Assembly: GCF_001667275.1 (NCBI RefSeq)
Contig: NZ_LZHV01000036.1
Span: 62,001-126,000 of the forward strand
DNA: 64,000 bases
Direction: 5' to 3'
Origin: Mycobacterium sp. ACS4054
GTDB taxonomy: Bacteria > Actinomycetota > Actinomycetes > Mycobacteriales > Mycobacteriaceae
How positions within the stretch are numbered: position 1 is the stretch's first letter; the number at the start of each line of letters is the position of its first letter. The notes beneath the pieces were generated by a model. The model was not told where the DNA came from. It ran no database searches and saw only the letters and a program-made list of their open reading frames with translations. Positions 44,363-53,276 of this stretch are shown piece after piece. Both the position numbers and the translations under genes were made by a program.

Positions 44363-46063
44363 ATGAACCACCAGGACAGCTCGCCTGAGGCTGCCTCGAC
44401 GACCTTTGCCGACCTGCAGATCCACCCCGCCGTACTGCGGGCGATCGGCGACGTCGGCTACGAGTCGCCCACCGGCATCCAGGCCGCGACGATTCCGGCG
44501 CTGATGGCGGGCTCGGACGTCGTCGGGCTGGCGCAGACCGGCACCGGCAAGACGGCGGCGTTCGCCATCCCGATCCTGTCCAAGATCGACGTCACCAGCA
44601 CCGCGACCCAGGCGCTGGTGTTGGCGCCCACCCGGGAGCTGGCGCTGCAGGTGGCCGAGGCGTTCAGCCGCTACGGGGCGCACCTGCCGAAGATCAACGT
44701 GCTGCCGATCTACGGCGGCTCGTCGTACAGCGTGCAACTGGCCGGGCTGCGGCGCGGCGCCCAGGTGGTGGTCGGCACGCCCGGCCGAGTGATCGACCAC
44801 CTCGAGCGCGGGACGCTGGACCTGTCCCGGGTGGACTACCTGGTGCTCGACGAGGCCGACGAGATGCTCACCATGGGCTTCGCCGAGGACGTCGAACGCA
44901 TCCTGGCCGACACCCCCGAGTACAAACAGGTCGCCCTCTTCTCGGCGACCATGCCGCCGGCGATCCGCAAGCTCACCACCAAGTACCTGCACGACCCGTT
45001 CGAGGTCACCACCAAGGCCAAAACCACCACGGCCGAGAACATTTCGCAGCGCTACATCCAGGTCGCAGGCCCGCGCAAGATGGACGCGCTGACCCGGGTG
45101 CTCGAGGTGGAACCGTTCGAGGCGATGATCGTCTTCGTGCGCACCAAGCAGGCCACCGAGGAGGTGGCCGAAAGGCTGCGCGCCCGAGGGTTTTCCGCGG
45201 CCGCCATCAACGGCGACATCCCGCAGGGCCAACGGGAGCGGACCATCGCCGCGTTGCGCGACGGCGGCATCGACATCCTGGTCGCCACCGACGTGGCCGC
45301 GCGCGGGCTGGACGTCGAGCGGATATCGCACGTGCTCAACTACGACATCCCGCACGACACCGAGTCCTACGTGCATCGCATCGGCCGCACGGGCCGGGCG
45401 GGGCGGTCGGGAACCGCGCTGTTGTTCGTCTCTCCGCGAGAACGTCACCTGCTCAAGGCGATCGAGAAGGCGACGCGGCAGACGCTCACCGAGGCCGAGC
45501 TGCCCACCGTCGAGGACGTCAACGCCCAACGAATGGCCAAGTTCGCCGATTCCATCACCGCCGCGCTGGGTCGCCCGGGCATCGAGCTGTTCCGCAAGCT
45601 GGTCGAGGATTACGAACGCGAGCACGACGTGCCGCTGGCCGACATCGCCGCGGCGCTGGCGTTGCAGTCCCGCGACGGCGAAGAGTTCTTGATGTCGCCC
45701 GAGCCGCCGCGCGAGCGACGCGAGCGGCACACCGAACGCCGGGAGCGTACCGAAAGGCCAAGGCAGGACCGGTCTTTCGCCACCTACCGCATCGCGGTGG
45801 GCAAGCGCCACAAGATCGGCCCCGGCGCGATCGTGGGCGCCATCGCCAACGAGGGCGGCCTGCATCGCAGCGATTTCGGCCACATTGCGATCGGCCCCGA
45901 CTTCTCGCTGGTGGAATTGCCGGCCAAGCTGGGAAAGTCGACGCTGAAAAAGCTCGAGCAGACCCGCATTTCGGGAGTGCTGATCAATCTCCAGCCGGAC
46001 CGGTCGGCGACCAAGCCCCGCGGCCGGGACGGTGGGAAGCCGCGCAGGAAACACACCGGATGA
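44363..46063 (+). CDS. deaD: DEAD-box RNA helicase DeaD
   Basis: 566 residues. The Q motif (ATFADLQ-like TTFADLQIHPAVL) is followed by motif I AQTGTGKT, Ia PTRELALQ, motif II DEAD (LVLDEADEML), motif III SATMP, and the C-domain motifs ATDVAARGLDVERI and HRIGRTGRAGR. A C-terminal RNA-binding domain of the DbpA/CsdA type (RIAVGKRHKIGPGAIVGAIA, LHRSDFGHIAIGPDFSLVEL) ends the protein, after a linker rich in Arg and Glu. It unwinds structured RNA in ribosome assembly or cold stress. Its stop overlaps the acyltransferase start (ATGA). Confidence 0.95.
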   Translation: MNHQDSSPEAASTTFADLQIHPAVLRAIGDVGYESPTGIQAATIPALMAGSDVVGLAQTGTGKTAAFAIPILSKIDVTSTATQALVLAPTRELALQVAEAFSRYGAHLPKINVLPIYGGSSYSVQLAGLRRGAQVVVGTPGRVIDHLERGTLDLSRVDYLVLDEADEMLTMGFAEDVERILADTPEYKQVALFSATMPPAIRKLTTKYLHDPFEVTTKAKTTTAENISQRYIQVAGPRKMDALTRVLEVEPFEAMIVFVRTKQATEEVAERLRARGFSAAAINGDIPQGQRERTIAALRDGGIDILVATDVAARGLDVERISHVLNYDIPHDTESYVHRIGRTGRAGRSGTALLFVSPRERHLLKAIEKATRQTLTEAELPTVEDVNAQRMAKFADSITAALGRPGIELFRKLVEDYEREHDVPLADIAAALALQSRDGEEFLMSPEPPRERRERHTERRERTERPRQDRSFATYRIAVGKRHKIGPGAIVGAIANEGGLHRSDFGHIAIGPDFSLVELPAKLGKSTLKKLEQTRISGVLINLQPDRSATKPRGRDGGKPRRKHTG

Positions 46064-47199
46064 CGCTGTCCGAAGAGCAGGACGCCCAGGGCGGACTTGA
46101 GCAGACCGCACACGTCGACCGCGTCGCGTCGCTGACCGGCATCCGCGCCGTCGCCGCCCTGCTCGTCGTCGGCACCCACGCGGCCTACACCACCGGCAAG
46201 TACACGCACGGGTATTGGGGGCTGGTGGGTTCCCGGATGGAGATCGGGGTGCCGATCTTCTTCGTGCTGTCCGGCTTCCTGCTGTTCCGTCCGTGGGTGA
46301 AGTCCGCCGCCACCGGCGCGCCGGGGCCGTCGGTGAGTCGCTATGCGTGGCACCGGGTTCGGCGGATCATGCCGGCCTACGTCATCACGGTGCTGTTCGC
46401 CTATGTGCTGTACCACTTCCGCGAAGCGGGACCCAACCCCGGGCACACCTGGCTGGGCCTGGCGCGCAACCTGACGCTGACGCAGATCTACTGCAACGGC
46501 TACCTGGGCAAGTATCTGCATCAGGGCCTGACCCAGATGTGGAGCCTCGCGGTCGAAGCGTCCTTCTACGTGATCCTTCCGGTGTTGGCCTACGTGCTGT
46601 TGGTGTGGGTCTGCCGGCGGCAATGGCAGCCGAGACTGCTGCTGGGCGCGCTGGCCGCGATGACGCTGATCAGCCCGGCCTGGCTGGTGCTCGTGCACAC
46701 CGATCACTGGTTTCCCGACGGCGCGCGGCTGTGGCTGCCCACCTACCTGGCCTGGTTCGTCGCCGGGATGCTGCTGGCGGTGCTGCAGGCGATGAATGTG
46801 CGCGGGTACGCGTTCGTGGCCATCCCGCTGGCCGTCGTCTGCTACTTCATCGTGTCGACCCCGATCGCCGGCGCGCCCACCACGTCGCCGGCCACGCTGA
46901 GCGAGGCCTTGTTCAAGACCTGCTTCTACGCGGTGATCGCCGCGCTCGCGGTGGCGCCGCTGGCGCTGGGCGATCACGGCTGGTACTACCGGCTGCTGGC
47001 CACCAGGCCGATGGTGTGGCTGGGGGAGATCTCCTACGAGATCTTCCTGATCCACCTGATCACCATGGAATTCGCGATGGTCTACATCGTGCGCGCCCAC
47101 GTCTACACCGGCTCGATGCTGAACCTGTTCGTCGCCACGGTGGTGGTGACGATTCCGTTGGCCTGGCTGCTGCACCGCTTCACCCGCGTGCGGACCTGA
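46060..47199 (+). CDS. Acyltransferase-3 family membrane protein (Rv1254-like)
   Basis: 379 residues with about ten membrane helices. The family signature blocks are VASLTGIRAVAALLVVGTHA, GVPIFFVLSGFLLFRPWV, RRIMPAYVITVLFAY and LTQMWSLAVEASFYVILPVL. The conserved His lies in GTHA and the Glu in LAVEASFY. Members acylate sugars or lipids at the membrane; the acceptor is unknown. The ATG overlaps the deaD stop by 4 bp. It is convergent with the TetR gene. Confidence 0.88.
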   Translation: MTLSEEQDAQGGLEQTAHVDRVASLTGIRAVAALLVVGTHAAYTTGKYTHGYWGLVGSRMEIGVPIFFVLSGFLLFRPWVKSAATGAPGPSVSRYAWHRVRRIMPAYVITVLFAYVLYHFREAGPNPGHTWLGLARNLTLTQIYCNGYLGKYLHQGLTQMWSLAVEASFYVILPVLAYVLLVWVCRRQWQPRLLLGALAAMTLISPAWLVLVHTDHWFPDGARLWLPTYLAWFVAGMLLAVLQAMNVRGYAFVAIPLAVVCYFIVSTPIAGAPTTSPATLSEALFKTCFYAVIAALAVAPLALGDHGWYYRLLATRPMVWLGEISYEIFLIHLITMEFAMVYIVRAHVYTGSMLNLFVATVVVTIPLAWLLHRFTRVRT

Positions 47200-47212
47200 G
47201 CCGACGCGGCGC

Positions 47213-47791
47213 CTACCGACGGGCGGAGACCGGCGTCACGATCGGGACGACGAACTCCTCGATCATCGCCCGCTCGTCGGCCTCGTCGCGGCCCGGGAAC
47301 TGCAGCAGCGAGGTGATCACACGCACCACCCAGCGCGCCCGGCGCTCCACGACGGCGGGATCCTCAGGCCCGAGCGAGCCGACGAACGCGGCCGCCAGGG
47401 CGGTGATCACCTCGGACTGCCCGGCCACCTCGGCGCCGATCGGCGGCCGCGTGACGGCGAACCACGACGCCAGCGCGCGGCTGTCGCGCACCATCCGCAG
47501 CGTGGCGGTGATGCTGGCGACCAGCCGCTCGCGGGGATCGTCGACGCCGCCGATCCGCTCCTTGATCGCGCGGCTGAGCCGGCGGGTTTCCCGGTGCACG
47601 TAGGCGGTCCGCAACGCCTCGCGGTTCTCGAAATACCGGTACAGCGTCGCGCGGGAACACCCTGCGGCCCTGGCGATTTCGTTCATACCGATCGAGGCCT
47701 GGTCGCGCTCGGTGTAGAGCTGCTCGGCCGCGTCGAGTATCCGGTCGGCGGCCGCTTCGCTGCGGTGCGCGCCCAGCCAGTCGGTGGGCAT
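47213..47791 (-). CDS. TetR-family regulator downstream of cyp130 (Rv1255c-like)
   Basis: 192 residues. The N-terminal DNA-binding domain (AADRILDAAEQLYTERDQAS, GMNEIARAAGCSRATLYRYF) is clear; the C-terminal ligand domain is divergent. The ATG shares one base with the cyp130 stop (TGATG), so the start is firm and the regulator is coupled to the P450. A role in controlling cyp130 is inferred from that. Confidence 0.88.
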   Translation of the reverse strand: MPTDWLGAHRSEAAADRILDAAEQLYTERDQASIGMNEIARAAGCSRATLYRYFENREALRTAYVHRETRRLSRAIKERIGGVDDPRERLVASITATLRMVRDSRALASWFAVTRPPIGAEVAGQSEVITALAAAFVGSLGPEDPAVVERRARWVVRVITSLLQFPGRDEADERAMIEEFVVPIVTPVSARR

Positions 47792-49032
47792 CAGGACCGC
47801 ACCCGGATCGGCACCGACAGCGGACGCCGCACATAGCTTCCGCCCGACCAGACGATCGCGGACTCGTCGACCTCGAAATCCGGGCAGCGGGTGAGCAGTT
47901 CGGTCAGCGCGACCCGCGATTGCATCCGCGCCGCCGCGGCGCCCAGGCAATGGTGCGTGCCGTGGCTGAAGGTCAGAATGTTGCGGGGGCGGCGTGTGAC
48001 GTCGAGTTCGCCTGCGTCAGGCCCGTATTGGCGCTCGTCTCGGTTGGCCGACCCGTACAGCAGCAACACCTTGCGGCCGGCGGGGATGGTGGTGTCGCCG
48101 ATCGTCACGTCGCGGGTGGTCGTTCGGGCCAAACCCTGCACCGGCGAGGTCAGCCGCAGCAGCTCCTCCACCGCGTCGGGGATCAGCCGCAGGTCGTCGG
48201 CCAACAGTCGCCGCTGATCGGGGCGCTGGTGCAGCAAAGGCATTGAGCCGCCCAGCATTCCGGTGGTGGTGTCGTTGCCGCCGGTCACCATGGTGAACGT
48301 GAACGCCAGCACCGACAGCGTGCCGGCGATGTCTCCATCGGCGCCGACCCCGGCGGCGACCAGGTGCGAAATGGTGTCGTCCTCGGGCTCGGACCGACGG
48401 CGCTCGATCAGGTGAGTGAAGTAGGCCATCATCGACCCGACCGCGTCGCCGACGGTTTCCAGCGCCCCGGCCAGGCCGCTGTCGCTGGTGTTCGCCGCGA
48501 CGATCACATCCGTCCACCAGTCGAATTGCGTCCGGTCGGCTTCGGGGACGCCCAGGTAGTGCGCGACCACCATCGAGGGCAACGGCTTGAACAGCTCGGT
48601 GACGATATCGCCGCCGCCGGCGGCGCGCAGCCGCTCGATGCGCTCGACGACGAACTCGCGCACCTTGGGCTCGACGGCCTCCACCTGGCGTGGTGTGAAG
48701 CCGCGCGAGACCAGTTTGCGAAACTCGGTGTGTACCGGCGGATCCTGCATCACGAACGGTGGGTTGTCTTGCAGGCCAATCATTTCCAGGTCGCCGTAAT
48801 TGACCGTCAGCCCCTGCGCGGAGGAGAACGTCTCGTGGTCGCGCGCCGCGGCCCACACGTCGGCGTGCCGGGACAACACGTAGTAGTCGTGGTCGGGCCG
48901 GTTGGCCGGCACGACGTGGTGCACCGGATCGTGGTCGCGCAGGCCGCGGTACATCGGCCAGGGATTCGGCCACGTGTCGGCGGTGGCCAGCTCGAAGGAG
49001 ACGGGCGCGTCGTGAGACATAACCGCTGACAT
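47791..49032 (-). CDS. cyp130: Cytochrome P450 CYP130
   Basis: 413 residues. The heme ligand Cys362 lies in FSHGTHHCLGAAAAR. The I-helix has VTGGNDTTTGML, where Asp precedes the Thr pair, and the K-helix has EELLR. It is very close to Mtb CYP130 over the whole length, including the start (SAVMSHD versus TSVMSHE), which supports ATG 49032 over 49020. It oxidises an unknown substrate with electrons from ferredoxin; no ferredoxin gene is next to it. Reading order is cyp130 then the TetR gene. Confidence 0.93.
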   Translation of the reverse strand: MSAVMSHDAPVSFELATADTWPNPWPMYRGLRDHDPVHHVVPANRPDHDYYVLSRHADVWAAARDHETFSSAQGLTVNYGDLEMIGLQDNPPFVMQDPPVHTEFRKLVSRGFTPRQVEAVEPKVREFVVERIERLRAAGGGDIVTELFKPLPSMVVAHYLGVPEADRTQFDWWTDVIVAANTSDSGLAGALETVGDAVGSMMAYFTHLIERRRSEPEDDTISHLVAAGVGADGDIAGTLSVLAFTFTMVTGGNDTTTGMLGGSMPLLHQRPDQRRLLADDLRLIPDAVEELLRLTSPVQGLARTTTRDVTIGDTTIPAGRKVLLLYGSANRDERQYGPDAGELDVTRRPRNILTFSHGTHHCLGAAAARMQSRVALTELLTRCPDFEVDESAIVWSGGSYVRRPLSVPIRVRS

Positions 49033-49047
49033 GTCTCATTCGTACGA
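49028..49047. promoter_or_regulatory. Palindromes at the cyp130 start
   Basis: GACATGTC (49028-49035) overlaps the start codon, and TCGTACGA (49040-49047) follows five bases upstream of it. Both are perfect 8-bp palindromes, and together they could form a TetR operator. ATGTCA recurs at 49061-49066. This is inferred from symmetry only. Confidence 0.3.
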
Positions 49048-49086
49048 CAACGCGCGCCAGATGTCAACCGGCGCACGAGCGCGGAA

Positions 49087-50454
49087 TTAGATGCCCGAGC
49101 CCGGGTTCAAGATGCCCTGCGGGTCGAGGGCCTGCTTGATGCGCCGGTTGAGATCCATCACCTCGGGCCCGAGGTAGCCGGCCAGCCACGGCCGCTTGAG
49201 CCGGCCGACGCCATGCTCGCCGGTTATCGTCCCGCCGAGCCCGACGGCGAGGTCCATGATCTCGCCGAAGGCGAGGTGGGCCCGCTCGGTCATCGCGGCA
49301 TCCGCGGGGTCGTACACGATCAGCGGATGCGTGTTGCCGTCGCCGGCGTGGGCGATCACCGAGATCGTCAGGTCCCGCTCGGCGGCGATGCGCGCGATGC
49401 CGGTGACCAGCGCGCCCAGCGCCGGCAGCGGCACCCCGACATCCTCGAGGAGCAGCGACCCCTTCGCCTCCACCGCGGGGATGCAGAACCGGCGGGCGGC
49501 GACGAACGCCTCGCCCTCGTCGGGATCGTCGGTCGAAAACACCTCGGTCGCACCGCTTTCCGCGAACACCGCGGCCATGATGGCGGCGTCCTCGCTGCCG
49601 GCCCGCCCGCGCTCGTCCGACCCGGCGACCAGCATGGCGGCCGCCCCGCGGTCCAGGTCCATGCGCAGGGTGTCCTCGACGGCGTTGATCGCCACCGAAT
49701 CCATGAACTCCAGCATCGAGGGGCGCAGCCGCGCGGTGACCCCGAGCACCGCCTCGACGGCCGCCTCGACCGTGGCGAAGCCGGCCACCACGATGCTCGA
49801 CGCGTTCTGCTTGGGCACCAGCCGCAGCGTGACCTCGGTGACGACGCCCAGCGTGCCCTCGCTGCCGACGAACAGCTTCGTCAGCGACAGTCCCGCGACG
49901 TCCTTGAGCCGGGGGCCGCCGAGCCGCACCGCCGTACCGTCGGCCAGCACCACCTGCATGCCCAGCACGTAGTCGGTGGTGACGCCGTACTTCACGCAAC
50001 ACAGGCCGCCGGCGTTGGTGGCGATGTTGCCGCCGATGCTGCAGATCTCGAACGACGACGGATCGGGCGGATACCACAAGCCGTGCTCGGCGACCGCCTG
50101 CTTCACCTCCGCGTTGAACAGCCCGGGCTGGCATACCGCGGTGCGGGTCACAGGGTCGACGGTGATGTCGCGCATCTTCTCCGTCGACAGCACGATGCCG
50201 TTGTCCAGCGCGGTCGCCCCGCCGGACAGGCCGCTGCCGGCGCCCCGGGTCACCACCGGGACCCCGCGCGCGGACGCCCAGCGCAACACGGTCTGCACGT
50301 CCTCGGTGCAGCGCGGCCGCACCACCGCCAGCGGTTTGCCGGCAGACGGATCGAAGGCGCGGTCCTGGCGGTAGCCCTCGGTCACGGCCGGGTCGGTGAC
50401 GACCATCCCGTCGGGCAGGCCGGCGATCAGCTCGGCCAGGACGTCAGCACTCAC
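49087..50454 (-). CDS. GlcD-like FAD-linked 2-hydroxyacid dehydrogenase (Rv1257c-like)
   Basis: 455 residues. The FAD-binding type 4 domain is seen in GVPVVTRGAGSGLSGGATAL and SSFEICSIGGNIATNAGG. The C-terminal cap has IAHAGDGNTHPLIVY and GTITGEHGVGRLKRPWL, with the metal-site His residues of D-lactate/glycolate dehydrogenases. The natural substrate is unknown. The GTG start at 50454 is on the opposite strand from the SHOCT gene, with 58 bp between the two starts. Confidence 0.9.
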   Translation of the reverse strand: MSADVLAELIAGLPDGMVVTDPAVTEGYRQDRAFDPSAGKPLAVVRPRCTEDVQTVLRWASARGVPVVTRGAGSGLSGGATALDNGIVLSTEKMRDITVDPVTRTAVCQPGLFNAEVKQAVAEHGLWYPPDPSSFEICSIGGNIATNAGGLCCVKYGVTTDYVLGMQVVLADGTAVRLGGPRLKDVAGLSLTKLFVGSEGTLGVVTEVTLRLVPKQNASSIVVAGFATVEAAVEAVLGVTARLRPSMLEFMDSVAINAVEDTLRMDLDRGAAAMLVAGSDERGRAGSEDAAIMAAVFAESGATEVFSTDDPDEGEAFVAARRFCIPAVEAKGSLLLEDVGVPLPALGALVTGIARIAAERDLTISVIAHAGDGNTHPLIVYDPADAAMTERAHLAFGEIMDLAVGLGGTITGEHGVGRLKRPWLAGYLGPEVMDLNRRIKQALDPQGILNPGSGI

Positions 50455-50512
50455 GACCCGATCCTACGGGCCCGTCCGCGCTGTACAGTTGACCGATCCT
50501 GGAAGGGGCGCG

Positions 50513-51109
50513 GTGTTCGGACGCAAAGATCTCAGCAAAGTCGGCGTCCGTGCGTTCGCGGACGTCCTGGCCGCCGAGCAGTCGGCGATCTCGGTCACCG
50601 TCGGCAACCCGAACCTGGTCAACAACACCGAGGTTCGCTGGAAGCTGCTACTGCGGGTCACGCCCGAGGGCGAAGCGCCGTTCGAGGCCAGCGTCACCGC
50701 GCTGCTACCTCAGCTGAGCCCGCCGCGGCCGGGCCTGAGGCTGCCGGTGCGCTACGACCCCAAGGACCACAGCCGCGTGCAGCTCGACCACCGGCCGGGC
50801 GCCACGGCCGACGCCGCCGTCGACGCCGTGACCGCCGCCCGCCCCGACCTGGCGGGCGCCCAGGTCATGGGCATGCCGATGACCGACGTCATCCGCCGAG
50901 CCATTGCCGACCCCACCGCCTTCCGCGACGAGATGATGCGGCGCGGCGCCGAGATGCAACAGCAGGCGCTCGGCGCGATGCAGGCGGCGCAGGCCCACCA
51001 GGGCGCGGACCCGATCGACCGGCTCGAGAGGCTGGCCGCGCTGAAGGACCGCGGACTGCTCACCGACGAGGAATTCGAGCAGCAGAAGCGCAAGATCCTC
51101 GGCGAGTGA
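50513..51109 (+). CDS. SHOCT-domain protein
   Basis: 198 residues from GTG 50513 after GGAAGG. The C-terminal 32 residues (DPIDRLERLAALKDRGLLTD, EEFEQQKRKILGE) form a SHOCT domain, a short oligomerisation motif. The N-terminal part (VGNPNLVNNTEVRWKLLLRV, LRLPVRYDPKDHSRVQLD) looks like a beta-rich domain seen in related actinobacterial proteins. There is no signal peptide. I do not recall it between Rv1257c and tap in Mtb. It is convergent with tap, 4 bp apart. Function unknown. Confidence 0.78.
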   Translation: MFGRKDLSKVGVRAFADVLAAEQSAISVTVGNPNLVNNTEVRWKLLLRVTPEGEAPFEASVTALLPQLSPPRPGLRLPVRYDPKDHSRVQLDHRPGATADAAVDAVTAARPDLAGAQVMGMPMTDVIRRAIADPTAFRDEMMRRGAEMQQQALGAMQAAQAHQGADPIDRLERLAALKDRGLLTDEEFEQQKRKILGE

Positions 51110-51113
51110 CGCG

Positions 51114-52364
51114 TCACTGCGAAGGCGGGCTCGCCTGAAATTCCGGCGCGCGGTCCAGGTCCCGCAGCGACGGCAGCCTCAGGGCCACCAGCCCGATCAG
51201 CAGAATCGGCACCGCCAACGCCAGGAAGGCGACGCGCAATCCGGCGGCGTCGGCGAGCGGTCCGGCCAGCAACAAGCCCAACGGCCCCGCGGCGTAGGTC
51301 AGCCCCGCCATCACCCCGACCACTCGACCGCGCAGGTGGTGCGGCGCCCGGGTCTGCATGACGTAGTTGTAGATGGGCTGGATCGGCCCGTAGACCAGAC
51401 CGGTCACCGCGCAGAGCGCCAAGATCACCGGCAACGGCGGCAGGAACGCGATCGCCACCGCCGCGGCGCCGAAGGTGAGGGTCGCGGTCAGCACGGCCGG
51501 ACGCCGCCGCAGATATCTGGACACCCCGGCGTAGCCGAGCGCTCCCGCGACGCCCCCGATCCCGAGCGCCATCAACGCCCAACCCAGCTGGGCCGGCTGG
51601 TGCCGGTCGGCGAAATACTTTGGGAACAGCACGCTTTCCATCGGCAGGTACAGCGCGGTGACGGCCAGGTCGATCAGACCGAGCGTGCGGAGCACCCGCA
51701 GGTTCCAGACGAACCGCAACCCCTCGGCGATGCCGGACCTCAACCCGTCGGGCCGGGTCGCGCGGTGCGGCCTGCCGGTGCCCTCGAGCCGCAGCGCGCC
51801 AATGGCCAAGAGCGACAACCCGAAACAGCCCGCCGTGACCCACATCGTGTTGATGCCGCCGACCGTGGCGATCATCAAGCCGCCGATGCCCGGGCCGACG
51901 ATGAAGCCCAGGTTGAGGATCGCCTCGTAAACGCTGTTGATGCGCTCCAGCGACCAGCCCGCGCGGGCGGCCGCCTCGGGCAGCATCGAGTCGCGGGCCG
52001 TCGTCCCGGCCGGGTCGAACGCGGCCGCGCAGAAGCCCAGCGCGGCCAGCTCGACGACGTTGATCGCCTCGGCACCCAGCAGCAGCGCGGTGAGCGGGAC
52101 GCGGGCCACCGCGGTGCACGACAGCGAGTCCGAGACCAAGGACAACCGTCGGCGCCCGAAGTAGTCGACCGCGGTGCCGGCGACCAGCGTGGCGACCACC
52201 AGCGGCAGCGTCATGGCGATGGCCACCACCGACGCCTCGCGCGCGCTGTGATGGTGCTGCAGCGCCAGCCACGGGAACGCGACTATCGAGATGCCGGTCC
52301 CCGTCGTCGCCAGCAGCGTGGCGGACAGGATCAGAAGCGCCGGGCCTCGGCTCGCATGGCTCAT
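51114..52364 (-). CDS. tap: Tap-like MFS multidrug exporter (Rv1258c-like)
   Basis: 416 residues with about twelve membrane helices. Residues such as FGRRRLSLVSDS (loop 2-3) and the C-terminal half VYGPIQPIYNYVMQTRAPHH match mycobacterial Tap. In Mtb, Tap exports tetracycline and aminoglycosides and is induced through WhiB7. ATG 52364 is chosen from the conserved N-terminus (SHASRGPALLILSATLLATT); the long open frame above is an udgB shadow. It is divergent from udgB with 99 bp between. I could not identify a convincing WhiB7 box there. Confidence 0.88.
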   Translation of the reverse strand: MSHASRGPALLILSATLLATTGTGISIVAFPWLALQHHHSAREASVVAIAMTLPLVVATLVAGTAVDYFGRRRLSLVSDSLSCTAVARVPLTALLLGAEAINVVELAALGFCAAAFDPAGTTARDSMLPEAAARAGWSLERINSVYEAILNLGFIVGPGIGGLMIATVGGINTMWVTAGCFGLSLLAIGALRLEGTGRPHRATRPDGLRSGIAEGLRFVWNLRVLRTLGLIDLAVTALYLPMESVLFPKYFADRHQPAQLGWALMALGIGGVAGALGYAGVSRYLRRRPAVLTATLTFGAAAVAIAFLPPLPVILALCAVTGLVYGPIQPIYNYVMQTRAPHHLRGRVVGVMAGLTYAAGPLGLLLAGPLADAAGLRVAFLALAVPILLIGLVALRLPSLRDLDRAPEFQASPPSQ

Positions 52365-52463
52365 GGATTGTCCCGGGGAGAATTTAGCCGCTGATTTCGT
52401 GCGGGACCACCGAATATTCGGGCCCTTCGGCCGCCGCCAACCGGCTGACTGCAGGATGTTCAT

Positions 52464-53276
52464 GTGCTCGCCCACCCTCGTACCGGTCAGGCCTTCGATT
52501 CCCCGGTGGTTCCCGGCAGCGGATGGCCGGGGGATCCGGCCACCCCGCGGACCCCGGTGGCCGCCGACGCGGCACAGGTCGCCGCGCTGGCGCCGGACGC
52601 GGCGTCGATCGCCGAACTCGACGCCCTGATCAGCGTCTGCCGGGCCTGCCCGCGGCTGGTCGACTGGCGCGAGGACGTGGCCGTGCTGAAACGCCGCGCC
52701 TTCGCCGACCAGCCGTATTGGGGCCGGCCGGTGCCCGGCTGGGGGTCCGAGCGGCCCCGCCTGCTGATCGTGGGGCTGGCGCCCGCCGCGCACGGCGCCA
52801 ACCGCACCGGGCGCATGTTCACCGGCGACCGGTCCGGCGACCAGCTCTACGCGGCGCTGCACCGGGCGGGGCTGGTGAACCAACCGACCAGCGTGGACGC
52901 CGCGGATGGGTTGCGGGCCAACGGGGTTCGCATCGCGGCGCCGGTGCGGTGCGCGCCCCCGGCCAACGCCCCGACGCCAGCGGAGCGGGACACCTGCTGG
53001 CCGTGGCTGGAGGCCGAATGGCGGCTGGTGGCCGAGCACGTGCGGACGATCGTCGCGTTGGGCGGCTTCGCCTGGCAAATCGCGCTGCGGCTGCCGGGCG
53101 CGACCGCGATGCGCAAGCCGCGGTTCGGCCACGGGGTGGTGGCGCAATTCGCGCCCGGTGTGCGGCTCCTCGGCTGCTACCACCCCAGCCAGCAAAACAT
53201 GTTTACCGGTAGGTTGACACCAGCAATGCTCGACGACGTGTTCCGCGACGCAAAAAGGCTGGCAGATATCAAGTGA
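52464..53276 (+). CDS. udgB: Type-5 uracil-DNA glycosylase UdgB
   Basis: 270 residues. Motif 1 [18 protein letters not shown] and motif 3 [12 protein letters not shown] define UDGb. The Fe-S cluster ligands are the cysteines of [13 protein letters not shown] and ERDTC. It removes uracil and some other deaminated bases, including from double-stranded DNA. GTG 52464 follows AGGA with suitable spacing. The stop overlaps the GTG of the next gene. It is divergent from tap. Confidence 0.93.
   Translation: MLAHPRTGQAFDSPVVPGSGWPGDPATPRTPVAADAAQVAALAPDAASIAELDALISVCRACPRLVDWREDVAVLKRRAFADQPYWGRPVPGWGSERPRLLIVGLAPAAHGANRTGRMFTGDRSGDQLYAALHRAGLVNQPTSVDAADGLRANGVRIAAPVRCAPPANAPTPAERDTCWPWLEAEWRLVAEHVRTIVALGGFAWQIALRLPGATAMRKPRFGHGVVAQFAPGVRLLGCYHPSQQNMFTGRLTPAMLDDVFRDAKRLADIK

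Noticed and set aside
52365-52463. WhiB7-type promoter of tap
   Set aside because: Expected from Mtb, but no convincing AT-rich box with -35 and -10 spacing was found.
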